A DNA stretch of 64,000 nt from Trichobilharzia regenti (taxonomy: Eukaryota > Platyhelminthes > Trematoda > Strigeidida > Schistosomatidae): the NCBI GenBank assembly GCA_944472135.2, contig OX235270.1:135795632-135859631 (forward strand). The letters are read 5' to 3'. The translations under genes and the position numbers were made by a program. The notes beneath the pieces are model-generated. The model searched no databases. It worked only from the letters and a program-made list of their open reading frames with translations, and was not told the DNA's origin. This document shows positions 48,311 to 59,914 of this stretch, in pieces; the first letter of the stretch is position 1; the number at the start of each line of letters is the position of its first letter.

Positions 48311-48822
48311 AATCAATTGATTGGTGTGAAAGACAGAAGATGAGTCGTTTACGCCGGGGAGGCTATTGCTGAGAATCAAATGCATACGGAGATAATTGTT
48401 AGCTGCGGTCCCACACGCCAGGGAGCGAGAGTGCAGACGGCTGAGGCTCGCATACGTCACCGTTACTAGAACTGAGGCAGAATGAGTGGCAAGCGATTTC
48501 AGTGGTAATTGGTAGTGAGTAGATAAGAGGATGTGCGTAGAGTATCGTGAGGTGCTGCTATGGTCACTTTGCATTCTGCAAGAGTCATTCTAGCAAATGG
48601 CGATTGTGTTGCAAGATGTCAAGAAGATACCTTTATCTGGAGGCGCAGGTCGTCATCGATGTGTGAGATTGTGCTGTGGGTGTGAGTATGTGGTGTGTTG
48701 GCTTTTCTGTTCGTTTTCCATTTCAGCTCTGTCCATGTGACCCAGGTTCTCGCAATGGCATCCAAGTCAACGTGTATTGGTCGTGATGGAAAAAAGGGTT
48801 GGATCCCTTTTTCGCCGGGGAG
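48311..48822 (+). other. Non-coding 3' interior before the + LTR
   Basis: No domain. A purine run (atggaaaaaaggg near 48788) lies about 24 bp before the LTR, and the LTR is directly preceded by cgccggggag. Either could be a polypurine tract, but neither is typical. Confidence 0.4.
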
Positions 48823-49182
48823 TGTCAATGTAGTTGAAGATTGAACGATCAATTCTTGGTTGTTTGCTTAAAATCAACTTCCCCAATTTTCGCGGAGGCA
48901 TCAATATGACAGTCATCGTCTCATCGGTCGCTGTTCAGAAAGAAGAGTGAAACATCGTCAGAAGTAATACAATGATTTATTATTGTAATATTTGTTTTCA
49001 GACCTTAGTTCGCTTATTCCTTTTATATGTTGGTGTAACAATAAACAAATCTCAAGCGGCAGATCGGTGTTTTGGTTTTTTCGTCCGTTATAACTAAGCG
49101 TTTCTGAGAAATCTTCGAAGAGCAGCGTGGGCCCGAGCGTAGCGAGAGCTGGGCATTAACGGTTTATGTGACGTGATTGACA
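48823..49182 (+). mobile_element. Full LTR, sense, 360 bp
   Basis: Starts tgtcaatgtagttgaagatt and ends ttatgtgacgtgattgaca. The first half is almost identical to the LTR at 45867-46234; the second half is more diverged (gagcagcgtgggcccgagcg). Its right end abuts ccctc, the reverse complement of the gaggg seen next to the other LTR. Confidence 0.88.
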
Positions 49183-49540
49183 CCCTCTTTTGGCTTCATA
49201 AACTTACAGCACTGTATAGCTCTTGCAGCAACTCCAGTGCTGCAACTCCACTCCAATACCTCATCAAATACATTAAGTTTATTACATCATTTAATAAAAA
49301 ACCACTTAACATGATTTCAAATTCCCTTACAAACTGTAAATAATCAGCTGGGTTTCCGTCGAAACACCTTGGTTCAAATTTAGGGAGTTTGATGTTCCTA
49401 TTATCTCTGAACGGCGAAACAGTAACATCAACCATGTCATGGTTAACATCAGACACATCGTTACAATTAACAGACAAGTCACCATGACTTACTTTCCTGT
49501 TTGCATCCAAGACTCTCTGTCTCTTCTTTGACCCAGGCAT
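49183..49540 (-). pseudogene. Inverted copy of BEL/Pao-like Gag N-part
   Basis: Nearly identical to 45226-45583 on the other strand, with two differences noted in translation (KKR for KKG, DVI for DEI). It contains the same TGA stop after YSAVSL. It ends at gaggg, where the + LTR begins. Confidence 0.75.
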
Positions 49541-49688
49541 TGTTGAACTTGACCCAATTCCAAAAACGTTCCAGATATTGCTTGTTCAAAGAGGACTTGA
49601 CCGGCACCAGGAAAGATGAGCGGTGAGTATCCAAAGTCGTGCCAACTGCATAAAACCGTTTAAAAACTGACGTTGTACCGTCAGAAAC

Positions 49689-50048
49689 TGTCAGCCACGT
49701 CTCGTAAACCGTCAATGCCCAGCTCTTGCTGCACTCGGGCTCACGCTGTTCCTTGAAGTTTCTCAGAAACGCTTAGTACCAACGGACGAAAAAACCAAAA
49801 CATCAATCGGCGACTCGAGGATTCTTTATTGTAACACCAACATATAAACACTGTTACATGTAAGGTCTGTGAACAAATTTTACAATAATGAATCACAATA
49901 TTACTTCTGGCGGTTTGCTGCTGACTTCTTTCTGAACAGCGACCGATGAGACGATGACTGTTGTGTTGATGCCTCCGCGAAAATTGGGGAAGTTTGGTTT
50001 GAGCAAACAACCATGAATTGATCGTTCATTCTTCGACTACATTAACAC
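49689..50048 (-). mobile_element. Full LTR, antisense, 5' LTR of the inverted copy
   Basis: 5' end at 50048 (tgttaatgtagtcgaagaat), 3' end at 49689 (gacgtggctgaca). Followed on the minus strand by the leader and gag N-part, so it acts as the 5' LTR of that copy. Confidence 0.88.
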
Positions 50049-51329
50049 ATATCGTACTCGAAGATCATAGTTTCGAACACCACCTTCAGGTTCTGTTTCA
50101 AAGGGTTAGCACTCAATTCACTATAGACTTCTTCATACGTCTACTGCAGTCCTCTGCCTACAGTTGCATTGTCGCTCTCCACGCCGGATATCATATGGCC
50201 GTCTGGAAAGGAAAAAAATTGCTAGGAACTTCGAAAAACATAGAACCATCCGGGAAACGAAGATGGATTGAGAATACACAAAAAGACCTTCAATTGAATA
50301 CACAAGCCAGGTCCTGGAGTGAAACCCGAAAGGCGAGAAAAATTTGAGGTATCAGACGGTGACATCGTGATGTTGCGAAAATAAAATGAAAATTCGTCGG
50401 TAGTCATGTAAACAGGGTGAAGGGATCGCAGTGAACACAGTGCACTGAAAACATGCTTTTAAAGACTTCTATTCCAGCTAGAGCACCGGCAGTGAATAAT
50501 AGTAAAATGGTTCAGTATGTGCAACGGTTTTCAACCCCTTGTGGATTATAAAATTTTCAATCGATGGATTCATCTTCACCCTACTTGCTCACCAAGAGAC
50601 TTGACATGAGGCTGAAAATTCAGTTGATTTTTTCTCAGACATATATAAATATCAACTACCTACTGAAAGGGTGACGGAAAATTCGATGAAAGAGGAAAAG
50701 AGCCCAAGAATCACAAATCGAAAGAGTAAGTGACTTGAATATTCGCGTCGGAAGCTGAAAGTTAGTTCTGTCATGAACTACAGCATGCCTAAACAAATAG
50801 CAAGACTTCATCTAAAAAACAAATGCACTACTATTCTGTAAGACCTAAAATAAATGGATATGAAAAATTCGCGCATGAATTTCTCTCAACAAATTTGAAA
50901 GGACCAATCATCCTGTTCTATGTGATGTCGTTGCTTTGCTCAAAGGCATTCGGAAAGCCATTACCTGTCAGAATTGACGTACAAAATAAAGCCATATACA
51001 TACGGTAAGCCAGTTGGGGTTGGGAATCGCGAAACACATATATACCAAAGTGAAGTACCAGTGTACAACTCAAACGCTTTATAACCAAGCTTGGACGTAG
51101 AAATTCATTCCGGCAAACAATGTAACTGATTGGTAGAAGAACATTGGGAAGTGGCAAAGGGGATCACCCACATAGCTGTTTCAGATGCCGTCCCTATAAT
51201 CCTACTACACTTTTAAAAGCGATCCTAATGGCCAAAGGGAAGTCCACAGCATGTTCTCCAAGCAAAGTGGCAAGCATGTTTTTCATGCCAACCCCCCTCA
51301 ACAGTCTCAGTGACCAATTGGGAAAACCT
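50049..51329. other. No recognised feature
   Basis: Short frames such as 50823-51008 (+) lack domains. The last 190 bp may already be LINE sequence. Confidence 0.45.
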
Positions 51330-53035
51330 GGAAGTCAAGATCCGATGTAACGCAAGGGTCGGGAGTAACAGGTTATTTCAGGTGAACCTTATTAGAAAAC
51401 TCTTCGCAAAATCCAAAGACCTGCATTAGTTCACGTCGAAAAGTAAGTCTACCAATCCGTGAGGCGTGTGTCTTAGGGGGTTCAAATGGTCAGTACCTTG
51501 CTAGTTTGGAAATGGTTGAAAATTTAGTTCAGCATTTGACAGACAGCTAAATGGCACTGTGGGTAACACTGATATAGCCTACAAGGACTGCACTGCTAAC
51601 TTACAAAGAGCAAACACAATGAATACACTCCAGAGAAACCCAACCTTAGATGTCCTCTGGTTGAGACGAAAATCGACCGTCTTTTCAGAAACACTGTATT
51701 AAAGATGTCACTAGGCTCTAACGTGTCCCGCTGCAAAACTCCATGGACTCAGAGAAACAGCCAAAGGATTGGGAAAGTCATCCTTTCTCTTACCTTTCAA
51801 GGTGGAGAATAGCAAGGTACCATAGGTTACAGACCAATCCGGCTACTCACAGCATTATCAAAATTACTGGAAGGTCTGAGTGATGATCACATCAGGAAAA
51901 CCTTTAAAAGACTGATAGACTGCCTAAAGAACAAAATGGTTTCGGGAGAAGAAGGTCCTGTGTGTCAAGCATGTTGCCACTTTGGAATTGATTGGACACC
52001 ACCAAAAGATATGAATGCTCCAGCTTATGTGACCTCACTTGGATCCACGAGGGAATTTGACACAGTTCAGCATGACTTTATCCTTCAAAAAAATAAGTCA
52101 GGTGGGTAATGATAGCCCGCTCCTTCAGTGGTTGGAGAACTACCGAGATGATGGAGGAATTCCGCATCAGGGCCAGCCGTGTCCGATCATTGTGGCACAG
52201 TGTGGCATCGGAATTATCGCAAGATCTTACCCTAGAGCCACTTGTGTTTTCGATTCATTCCAGCGACCTGCCATGATGTCCAAACTGCTCGGTGATGACA
52301 CAAAGATTTGAAAGTCAATGAAGTTCTCGAAGGACTCCAATAGGCTTCAGGAAGACGTAAAATTCTAAACGACTGGGCACTGATCAGTATTATGACTTTC
52401 AACCTGAAAAATACAAAGTAGTGCAACTACTTACCTGTTGGCTACTGAATGTAAGTTACTCTCTGGGTAAAGTCAGAGCTCAACCTAGGTCCAGTTCTGA
52501 CGGAAAAGGTGGACACAAGCGTGGATTACATGTGTGATGTGGCAAGGTCATATGAGGTCATGCATCTTATGCACACAGTCAGCTTTGCCCACTCTTTAGC
52601 TTCTTCTTAGGTTGTACAAAACATGCATAATACCACAATATTATTGCTACTGCTGCTCAAAATTGGCATTAATCTTTTGTAAACAGTCCGAAGACGGGCG
52701 ATAAAAGAAGTGATGGGTTTCCGAAATAAACCATGTGATGAATGGCTGAGGATATTAGACCTTTCCACACTTAGCTACCATTGGCTTAGATGTAACTTAA
52801 TTGCCACCTGTTACATTACACATGACCAGAATCACCCAAACGAAGGTGTTCTACCATCAAGTGTGTATGTGGTTCCTCGTAGCAATCCACGAGAGATATC
52901 GTACCGCAGAGCGAAGACTAGAGTCCCCACTCGTTTTGACTTCGGGTTTGCCGGGACTGAAACTCTTTACCAGAGGATGTGGTCTCCGCACTGTCCATGC
53001 AAAGCTTTAAGCAGACACCGGACGATCATGTAGCA
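51330..53035 (+). mobile_element. CR1/Jockey-type LINE, heavily decayed RT
   Basis: Plus-strand blocks in order: PLQNSMDSEKQPKDWES near 51737 (the usual IP-x-x-W), YRPIRLLTALSKLLEGLSDD near 51830, DPRGNLTQF and SPLLQWLENYRDDGG near 52040-52150, LGDDTKI near 52293 (remnant of the ADD core) and LQEDVKF near 52346. The C-terminal RRAIKEVMGFRNKPCDEWLR is near 52693 and ILDLSTLSYHWLRCNLIATC near 52753. This C-terminal signature is distinct from both the RTE and the other CR1-like elements in the window. Stops and frameshifts throughout. Confidence 0.75.
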
Positions 53036-53240
53036 ACACAACAACTGAATCCAAACGACTTACCCCTTTAAAACTCACACATTGTTAGTGGGTACATACC
53101 TATACTCGTCCTTTTAATGCTTCCCATTTTCCCTTGTCTTCCTCTTCTAACCACTCTACCCATTCACCCACCTATATTTTATGTATATATATGTACATTG
53201 ATTTCAGATTTCACTAACTGTTTACACATGTTGTTTTCTT

Positions 53241-53410
53241 CACGTTCCTCAGTGGAACATAGGGCTTCAAGGTAGTGGCTTGAAGTTTCTGTGACAGTGT
53301 TTATTTTACAGGATGGGGTTGCTAGCCTCATTCCCAGCATTATTTCTGATTTAGCGAGTTAAAGGAGTGCGTCGGTGGACGGGGATCGAACTCCGGACCA
53401 TGTGCATATG
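53241..53410 (-). mobile_element. SINE family A copy, head-truncated
   Basis: On the minus strand: T-arm half of the tRNA-like head (catggtccggagttcgatcc), the LINE-leader part (gctagcaaccccatcctgta) and the LINE-tail part (gccctatgttccactgagga). The first half of the head is missing. Confidence 0.8.
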
Positions 53411-54849
53411 TTAAACCCACCTAATCTACAATTATTGCATCTATTATTATTTCTACCATTATTATCTCTCTTTTTGACCACAAAGAATGAATAATGGGTG
53501 AAAGAGTGAACTGCATTCACAGTACCGACAGGGTCTTAACAAAACCATAAACCGCATGTAATCAATTTCCGAACGACTCCTTTTTGGAATCAGCCAAGCT
53601 ACGACAGTCGAGTGTTGGTACAAACTAAGCAGAAGTTCACTGAAAACTAGCAACCTCTGTCTTGCAACCAAGAAGCGAGCACAAAATTTCAATGTGGTTT
53701 ACACCAGCTCATAAAGACGATATTAGATTAGGTTGAGCGCTTCATTCGACAACTGTGTTACAGAGGTTCACTAACCGTAAGTGGTTCGTACAATTTACCG
53801 CGTGACACTTTATTTTGCCCGTATGTGTTGAAAAAACGCATAACAATTTCTCTGGTGGCAAAGTTAAACTACTTCAGTAAAGGCCTATCAAATGCTAACC
53901 TTCAATGACCATTCAGACTCTGAGAAGATCAAATCAAACCATGCCTGTCTTTATGAATGTGGTGAGGGTACATAAAGTATTGTACTTATTCCTAGGTCAT
54001 TTTTACTGTAAACCTATACTTTTGGGTAGGTTTAGGTTCCTGTAGGATTACCGATAAAAGTAGGTCAAAGGACAGTATCAGGACTTCAGTGTACAATCAC
54101 CTGGATGAATACATCTGTCGCCCATGCCATGATTTCTCTATAGGTTATCCTTCGAGTAACTAGTAGGCACTCTTAAAACATAGACAATTATCCGGTGGGA
54201 TATGTATGAAATGTCTTTTAGTCCCTTTTTAACGATTATGTTACTTTTTGCATCCGAATTCTGACTAGGTCAAAGTGATTTCAGTTACGGTAGTTTAAAT
54301 CCTCTCTAAATGATTATTTAACTAGCAGCTGCTGAGTGATGCAATAATAATAGATAATGGATAGTTGAAGCATAACGGCCACCCGTGTACATCACTTTAG
54401 CAACCTTTCACACTTGGTACCTGTTCCAGACCTGGGTGCAAGGTTTCAGGAATGTCGGTTGATTACTGTACAATTAATACATTACCTAAGATTATGTAAA
54501 CAGACAGACGTGAAAGATAACTGGTCTTTTGGAGGATGACGATTTCGGGATAAAGAACAATCAGAAGTATAGACGAATATTAGAATACTTTGGCATACAC
54601 CAATCTTTCTAACTATTTGGTGGCTTTAATTGCTTCTTAATTTGGTTTAATTGGTTAATGTCAGTGAAAGAGTAGATCAGCGCTGCTGCTATGATTTAAC
54701 TTCGATGTTCTCAGCTGTCAAATGTATTCATTATCATTCTTATTCTCTTGCTTTACTAGAGATATACTGAGGTAGGTATGTTTGTTTAATTGTCACTTCT
54801 TGAATGGCAACTGAAGAAAGCTGCTTAAATTAAATTAAAATGTGGCCGT
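53411..54849. other. No recognised feature
   Basis: AT-rich; short frames without domains. Confidence 0.5.
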
Positions 54850-55110
54850 CCTAGGTGAACACGGTAACGAAATGCAATCTGTGCACTACACAAAGATTAT
54901 GTGCGTTTGGTGTGTTTCACACTTACAGAATACGGGACTGGTCTGCAGTGACCGCTAGTTTGAAGCTATGCTGTGAAAGATTCGAGTGTGATGACCACTG
55001 CACTTATCTAGGAAGTTGCCTCAGACCTGAAGGAATGGGTGCCGAAGAAATATGGATAGCAAATTCTCACTTAATATTTAACAACTGGCATCACCATCGA
55101 CTCGCTGTGT
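54850..55110 (+). mobile_element. RTE LINE fragment, small and decayed
   Basis: The frame contains FECDDHCTYLGSCLRPEGMG followed by AEEIW, matching the RTE block usually read as F-x-YLGS-x-I-x-x-G-G-x-x-x-EI. Little else is readable. Confidence 0.6.
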
Positions 55111-55942
55111 ATATGACTTAGCACTTCACTGTTCTACTTCACAATTACAAGGTATGTCCGATGAAGATCAAAGAAATGAAAGTAATACAAGTTTTCGACT
55201 GTAAATGTGTGTTTACTTTAGTTGTAACGAAATCAGTGGGGAAATAAGTTGACATAGGTGACTGAAATATGTGCTATACGTACGGGTAGCTTTTCTATCC
55301 GACGATTGAAGTACATTTGGTATGAAAGAGTTGAGTGCTGTAAGGCATAATACCAATTCATGAAGTTGGTGACTGTCACGCAACAGGTGTACGTTGTTTA
55401 GCTGAAGTTTTCAAGGTACAGAAAATGAATTTTCCATGACTTGGTAAAGTAACTCATAATAGTTCAAATTAGTGTCACTATATTCACTCTTCCTCATATT
55501 TACTCACCGAATTATTCCTTTTCCTGCACATCTCTGTCCTATCTAGTATTACCAATACGCAGTTATGGAAACTTCTATGTTAATTCGTTAGACTTGAAAA
55601 TAGCTGACAACTAGTCTGCGATATTTTCATTACCGTTCTTTTGTTTGAATTTTAGTTGTTTCCAATTAATAAGTTACTTATTAAAGAAAAATACGTACCT
55701 ATTTAAAAACACTTGTCTACACAAAAACCCAGGTGTGATTTCCGTTTTCATGCCTAAATGGGCTAATAACCAATAACGCTGTTGGAAGCAGTTTGAAAAG
55801 AAGCAGGTTCTTACTTTTTAAAACACATTTTCTTTGACGGCACAGCTGACTGTTTGTCAGATTTTATATAGCACTAGTTTAAATATTCCCTGACTTTTGT
55901 CTAAACGCTGCAGTTACAGTTGTGCTTATCTTTTTCCTTCAG
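55111..55942. other. 5' flank or intron of KLHL20; nothing else seen
   Basis: AT-rich. It ends in a pyrimidine tract and AG (tctttttccttcag at 55929-55942), a good 3' splice site, so an upstream non-coding exon or a spliced leader is likely. Confidence 0.5.
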
Positions 55943-55968
55943 ATATGTCATGAACTACCTTCTCAGTA

Positions 55969-56532
55969 ATGCCGCCAATGGATGTTGACCTTCATCCTAA
56001 CAATCGAAATGGTTCCTCTGCTTGTCATGGACAACGCTTGAGTACAGATGCTCCTGATAGTACAAATGTTTCTACAGGGGATTCTAGTAGCTCTCGATCA
56101 TCGAATATAGATTCAACCATATCTGTATCAGATACTATCCGTAATGATACTTGTGACGGTAGTAACAGAATGCTTAGTTCCATGCATGAACGTATCAATG
56201 TCTTTGAACATAATTTCTCTGTGCCGCGTTGCTGTTCCTTTGGAGACGGGTTGATAACTAGCGTTCATAACACACATGTAACCTCATCTGTTTCTAATGG
56301 GAAATCTGGCTCAGTTCAACAATCTAATGATCGCTTGGCGTATACTGCAGAACGTCATCCTATCAGTTCGTTTGAAGCGATGAACCATTTTCGTAAAAAT
56401 AAAGAATTATGCGATGTAATACTGTTAGTCGATGGAAGGGAAATTTACACACATCGTGTTGTACTAGCAGCTTGTTCGGCTTATTTTAGAGCTATGTTTA
56501 CCGGGGAATTAGCTGAATCTAGACAGACTAAG
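55969..56532 (+). CDS. KLHL20: KLHL20 coding exon 1
   Basis: The exon probably begins at 55943 after ttttccttcag. Start Met at 55969: the only in-frame upstream ATG (55945) meets a stop after two codons. Another upstream ATG (55950) opens a 12-codon frame that overlaps the start. Donor: ACTAAG|gtaatg. Encodes the Ser/Asn-rich N-terminus and the first half of BTB. Confidence 0.9.
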
Positions 56533-59500
56533 GTAATGATACTTTATTAACTTTTGATGTAATCTTTTTCCACAGAATTTAACTGTTCGTTTCTAAGCGA
56601 TTGTAAGAATCATGTGACATGAGATAAAAGCTGTATAGAACCTAAGGGTGCTAATTTGATTTATCATTTTTTTGTTTTTGTAGCTGAAACATGACTAATA
56701 TTCATACATGAAAGTCACTAAAATACCTCAGCATTATCTATTGAAATAAACTTAGCAGCAATATTGCAGTATCTCAGCAAATCTCTTAAACAATAACGGT
56801 TATAAAGGTTGGTGTGATGAATTAACAACAAAGAATATCAAGGTTTACTAGTCTGTCTGTCTGTTTTCGACATAGAACTTTGCACCAATGTGCGGAAGTT
56901 CAAGTCGCCACACCGTGTAGCACGCGAAGCAAGAGAAGAAAGTACAAGAAAAGTATGATAGAGACAGTGAGCAGAGGAGTAATAACGAAGAACAAAACAG
57001 TTTCATTGGAAATCATAAGTCACAGGGAGTGGATGCATCTGCACCACTGAGAACGATTTTGAGCCATGTCACCAATTGTTTCCAACCATAGATTTTTACC
57101 GTCCCGAGGACCCCAGCCTGGGAGTCTACACCTTCCTACGTGGCTTAGACCAACTGTTGTGGATTTCATTGACTGGTGCCAAGTTTTTGTTTGACCGCCG
57201 CTAGCTTTTTTCCAGCCTGACCCTACATCCGCTAACATTGCTCGTCGGGGAAGGCGATGATCAGACATACGTAATACATGTCCTAACCATCTCAGTCTTT
57301 GTAACTTCACGACTTCGTCGATTGATTTCCCCTGTTTACCTAGAACTTGACGCCTAACCTCAATATTGCTCACCTTATTATGCCACTTTACACGGGAAAT
57401 AGAGTGCAGGCACCTATGATCAAAGACAGCTAGTCTCTTCATGTCTTCCACTCTCAGTGGCCAGGTCTCACAACCATAAAGGAGGACGGAGCGGACTGAT
57501 GAGCAGTACACCCTCCCTTTGATCGACAGTCGAACATCTCGTCTACGCCGGAGTCGGCGTAAAAACTGGCGAATGCGAAACGAGCCCCCTGTATTTGTGC
57601 TGAGATTTCTTCAGAGATCAACCCGTTGGGGCTGATGGTACTTCCCAAATAAGTGAAGCGGTCAACATGCTCTACCACTTCACTTCCTATTTTTAAACTA
57701 GGCGTCGATGTAGTCCAGTCCTGTAACATCATCTTGCATTTGGCGGGAGCGAATCGCATGCCAAACATTCGTAGATTGAGGCTCAAGGTGTTTAGAAGAC
57801 TATGCATTTTGTCAGAGTCGTCGCCTAGGAGGACTATATCGTCTGCATATTCTAAGTTTACTAGTGATCAATACTGTTTGTGAAATTGACATACTATTGG
57901 TGAAAGGTGCATAACTAAGGGTGATGTGTACAGAGTTTGAGTTGCAAACACACTCATGGCACTGTGGCTTATCAGATTAGGCACTCAGTTGTCTGTTAAT
58001 TTGTCTCTGCCCATTACGAGAGCTTAAGCAGCTAGGTGATATGTAGCTCATTAGTAAGCTCATTAACACCCATCAAGTTGTTGAGTAACTTTTGCTGTCA
58101 TTTGGGTACACTAATACAGCTTTTTAATTGGAATAAAATGATCATTTAGAACTCCAATCAGTCAAGTAGTAATGAATTCAGGGTTCTAAAATAGTTAAAT
58201 TTGTGGTGTGATAATTTATAATCTCGGAACTTTTCACTAGTGTGAAATATTACCTCATGACTTATTATAAGGTTATCTACGCTATCGTGATTACTTCAAA
58301 GGCTGTTTGGTTAATTTGACTTGTATATATTTTTTATTTATTTTATTTTATTTTTGATTACAGCTTGACTCCACACCGTATTTTTGGTACAAGTGTGGAA
58401 TTTTCAGCGTGGATATCGGTAGCCCGAAATTCGCAGGCCGACCATAGATATCAAGTGTGCGTCGGCGTGGGCTCGAACCCCGGACCATGTGCATGGTCGG
58501 CGAGAGTCCTAACCACTGTGCCACCGACGCACAGGAATATTCGTTCCAGCCACTGTAGACGATTGAATCATGCAAACGTTACCACTACGTCAAGGTGGCA
58601 GCCGTCCATTTGATCATTTCCTATATAAATTGTTTTAGTTTCATTAGCGTAGTACCTACACTGTATTCCTTACTGGGTAGATTTATATTTTGTTTAACTG
58701 GTGGTTCAGTGATTTAATTACACTCGACTTAGGCTACCTCTTGATCAAGCTCCAGAATAAAATGTTATTACTGATTCATTTTTTCGATGTGCATGGGTCG
58801 TAGGTCTATTTCTCTCTATCAACTGATTCTAAACAATTAATATGAGTAAGTCACCCATAAAACGCACATTACCTAATCCTTCGATGTATCTGATTGACTT
58901 GCTTGATATCGGCTTTGGAACTTTGTTTAGCAGAGTTGTCAGATTTGACTTTGCCGTCAATAACATTTTCACGATAAGTGTGGAGGGATACAGGTATGGA
59001 TTTACTCCCAGATTAAAGACTCTTATATCTTGTTTATTTAGGTAGTATTATGTTGTCAGATGATAATACCATCTACTCAAATTGTCCTTATCCATTTAGC
59101 AATCAACTTCCTTGTTAGAAAATCCTGGATGTTTAGTTTTCACTAAAACATCAAGGTATTTATTCGATTCTATATCATACTAGTCTCTAATCAGGACCAT
59201 CTAATTTTATTATTTTAAGTAGATTAGGAAATATCAGGATTGGAGATCAATCTTCAAGAAATCAGACAAATAAGTTCTCTCAATGCAACCAAGATATTCT
59301 GCAAAGTCTGCAGTTATACTTTCTCCGTTACTTGTAATCCTACAGTTATCTCATACATACATTCACATTTGACAGATCTTAGACGGCCGGTCAGCTAGCT
59401 GAGAAGTTTAATTTGTGTTACTTTATGCTTTATTATTACAATATTTTAGATTTATAACACTTATTGTCTTTTACTAAATACAAATCCCTACAATTTTTGT

Positions 59501-59869
59501 AACGCTATTTAGGTTACTCTTTACGACCTAGATGGCGATGCTGTTGAAACTCTGATTGACTTTTGCTATACTAGTCAAATTACAGTAGAAGAATGTAATG
59601 TTCAAAATTTACTCCCAGCTGCCTGTCTGCTACAACTGACAGAGATTCAGGATGTGTGTTGTGAATTTTTAAAACGCCAGTTAGATCCTTCTAATTGCCT
59701 AGGCATCCGAGCATTTGCTGATACACATGCATGTAGTGGATTACTACGTGTAGCTGATCGATTCGCACATTTACACTTTCTTGTAAGTTTCTTCTATTTT
59801 TGCATAGACGATACACAGAAAATGTTTCAGTGGTGATTTACATTGCTGGTGTTAAAAAGTTTTAAATAA

Positions 59870-59914
<45 letters not shown>

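Larger units (their letters stand above)
44998..50048. mobile_element. Rearranged BEL/Pao-like LTR complex, gag only
   Basis: Order: LTR fragment (+) 44998-45077, leader, gag (+) 45226-45866, full LTR (-) 45867-46234, gag (+) from 46235, further frames to 47697, 193-bp repeats, non-coding 3' region, full LTR (+) 48823-49182, gag N-part (-) 49540-49183, leader (-), full LTR (-) 49689-50048. LTRs are about 360 bp with TGTCA or TGTTA at one end and TGACA at the other. No protease, RT, RNase H or integrase is present. The arms 44998-45583 and 49183-49770 form a large inverted repeat of high identity. Confidence 0.8.
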
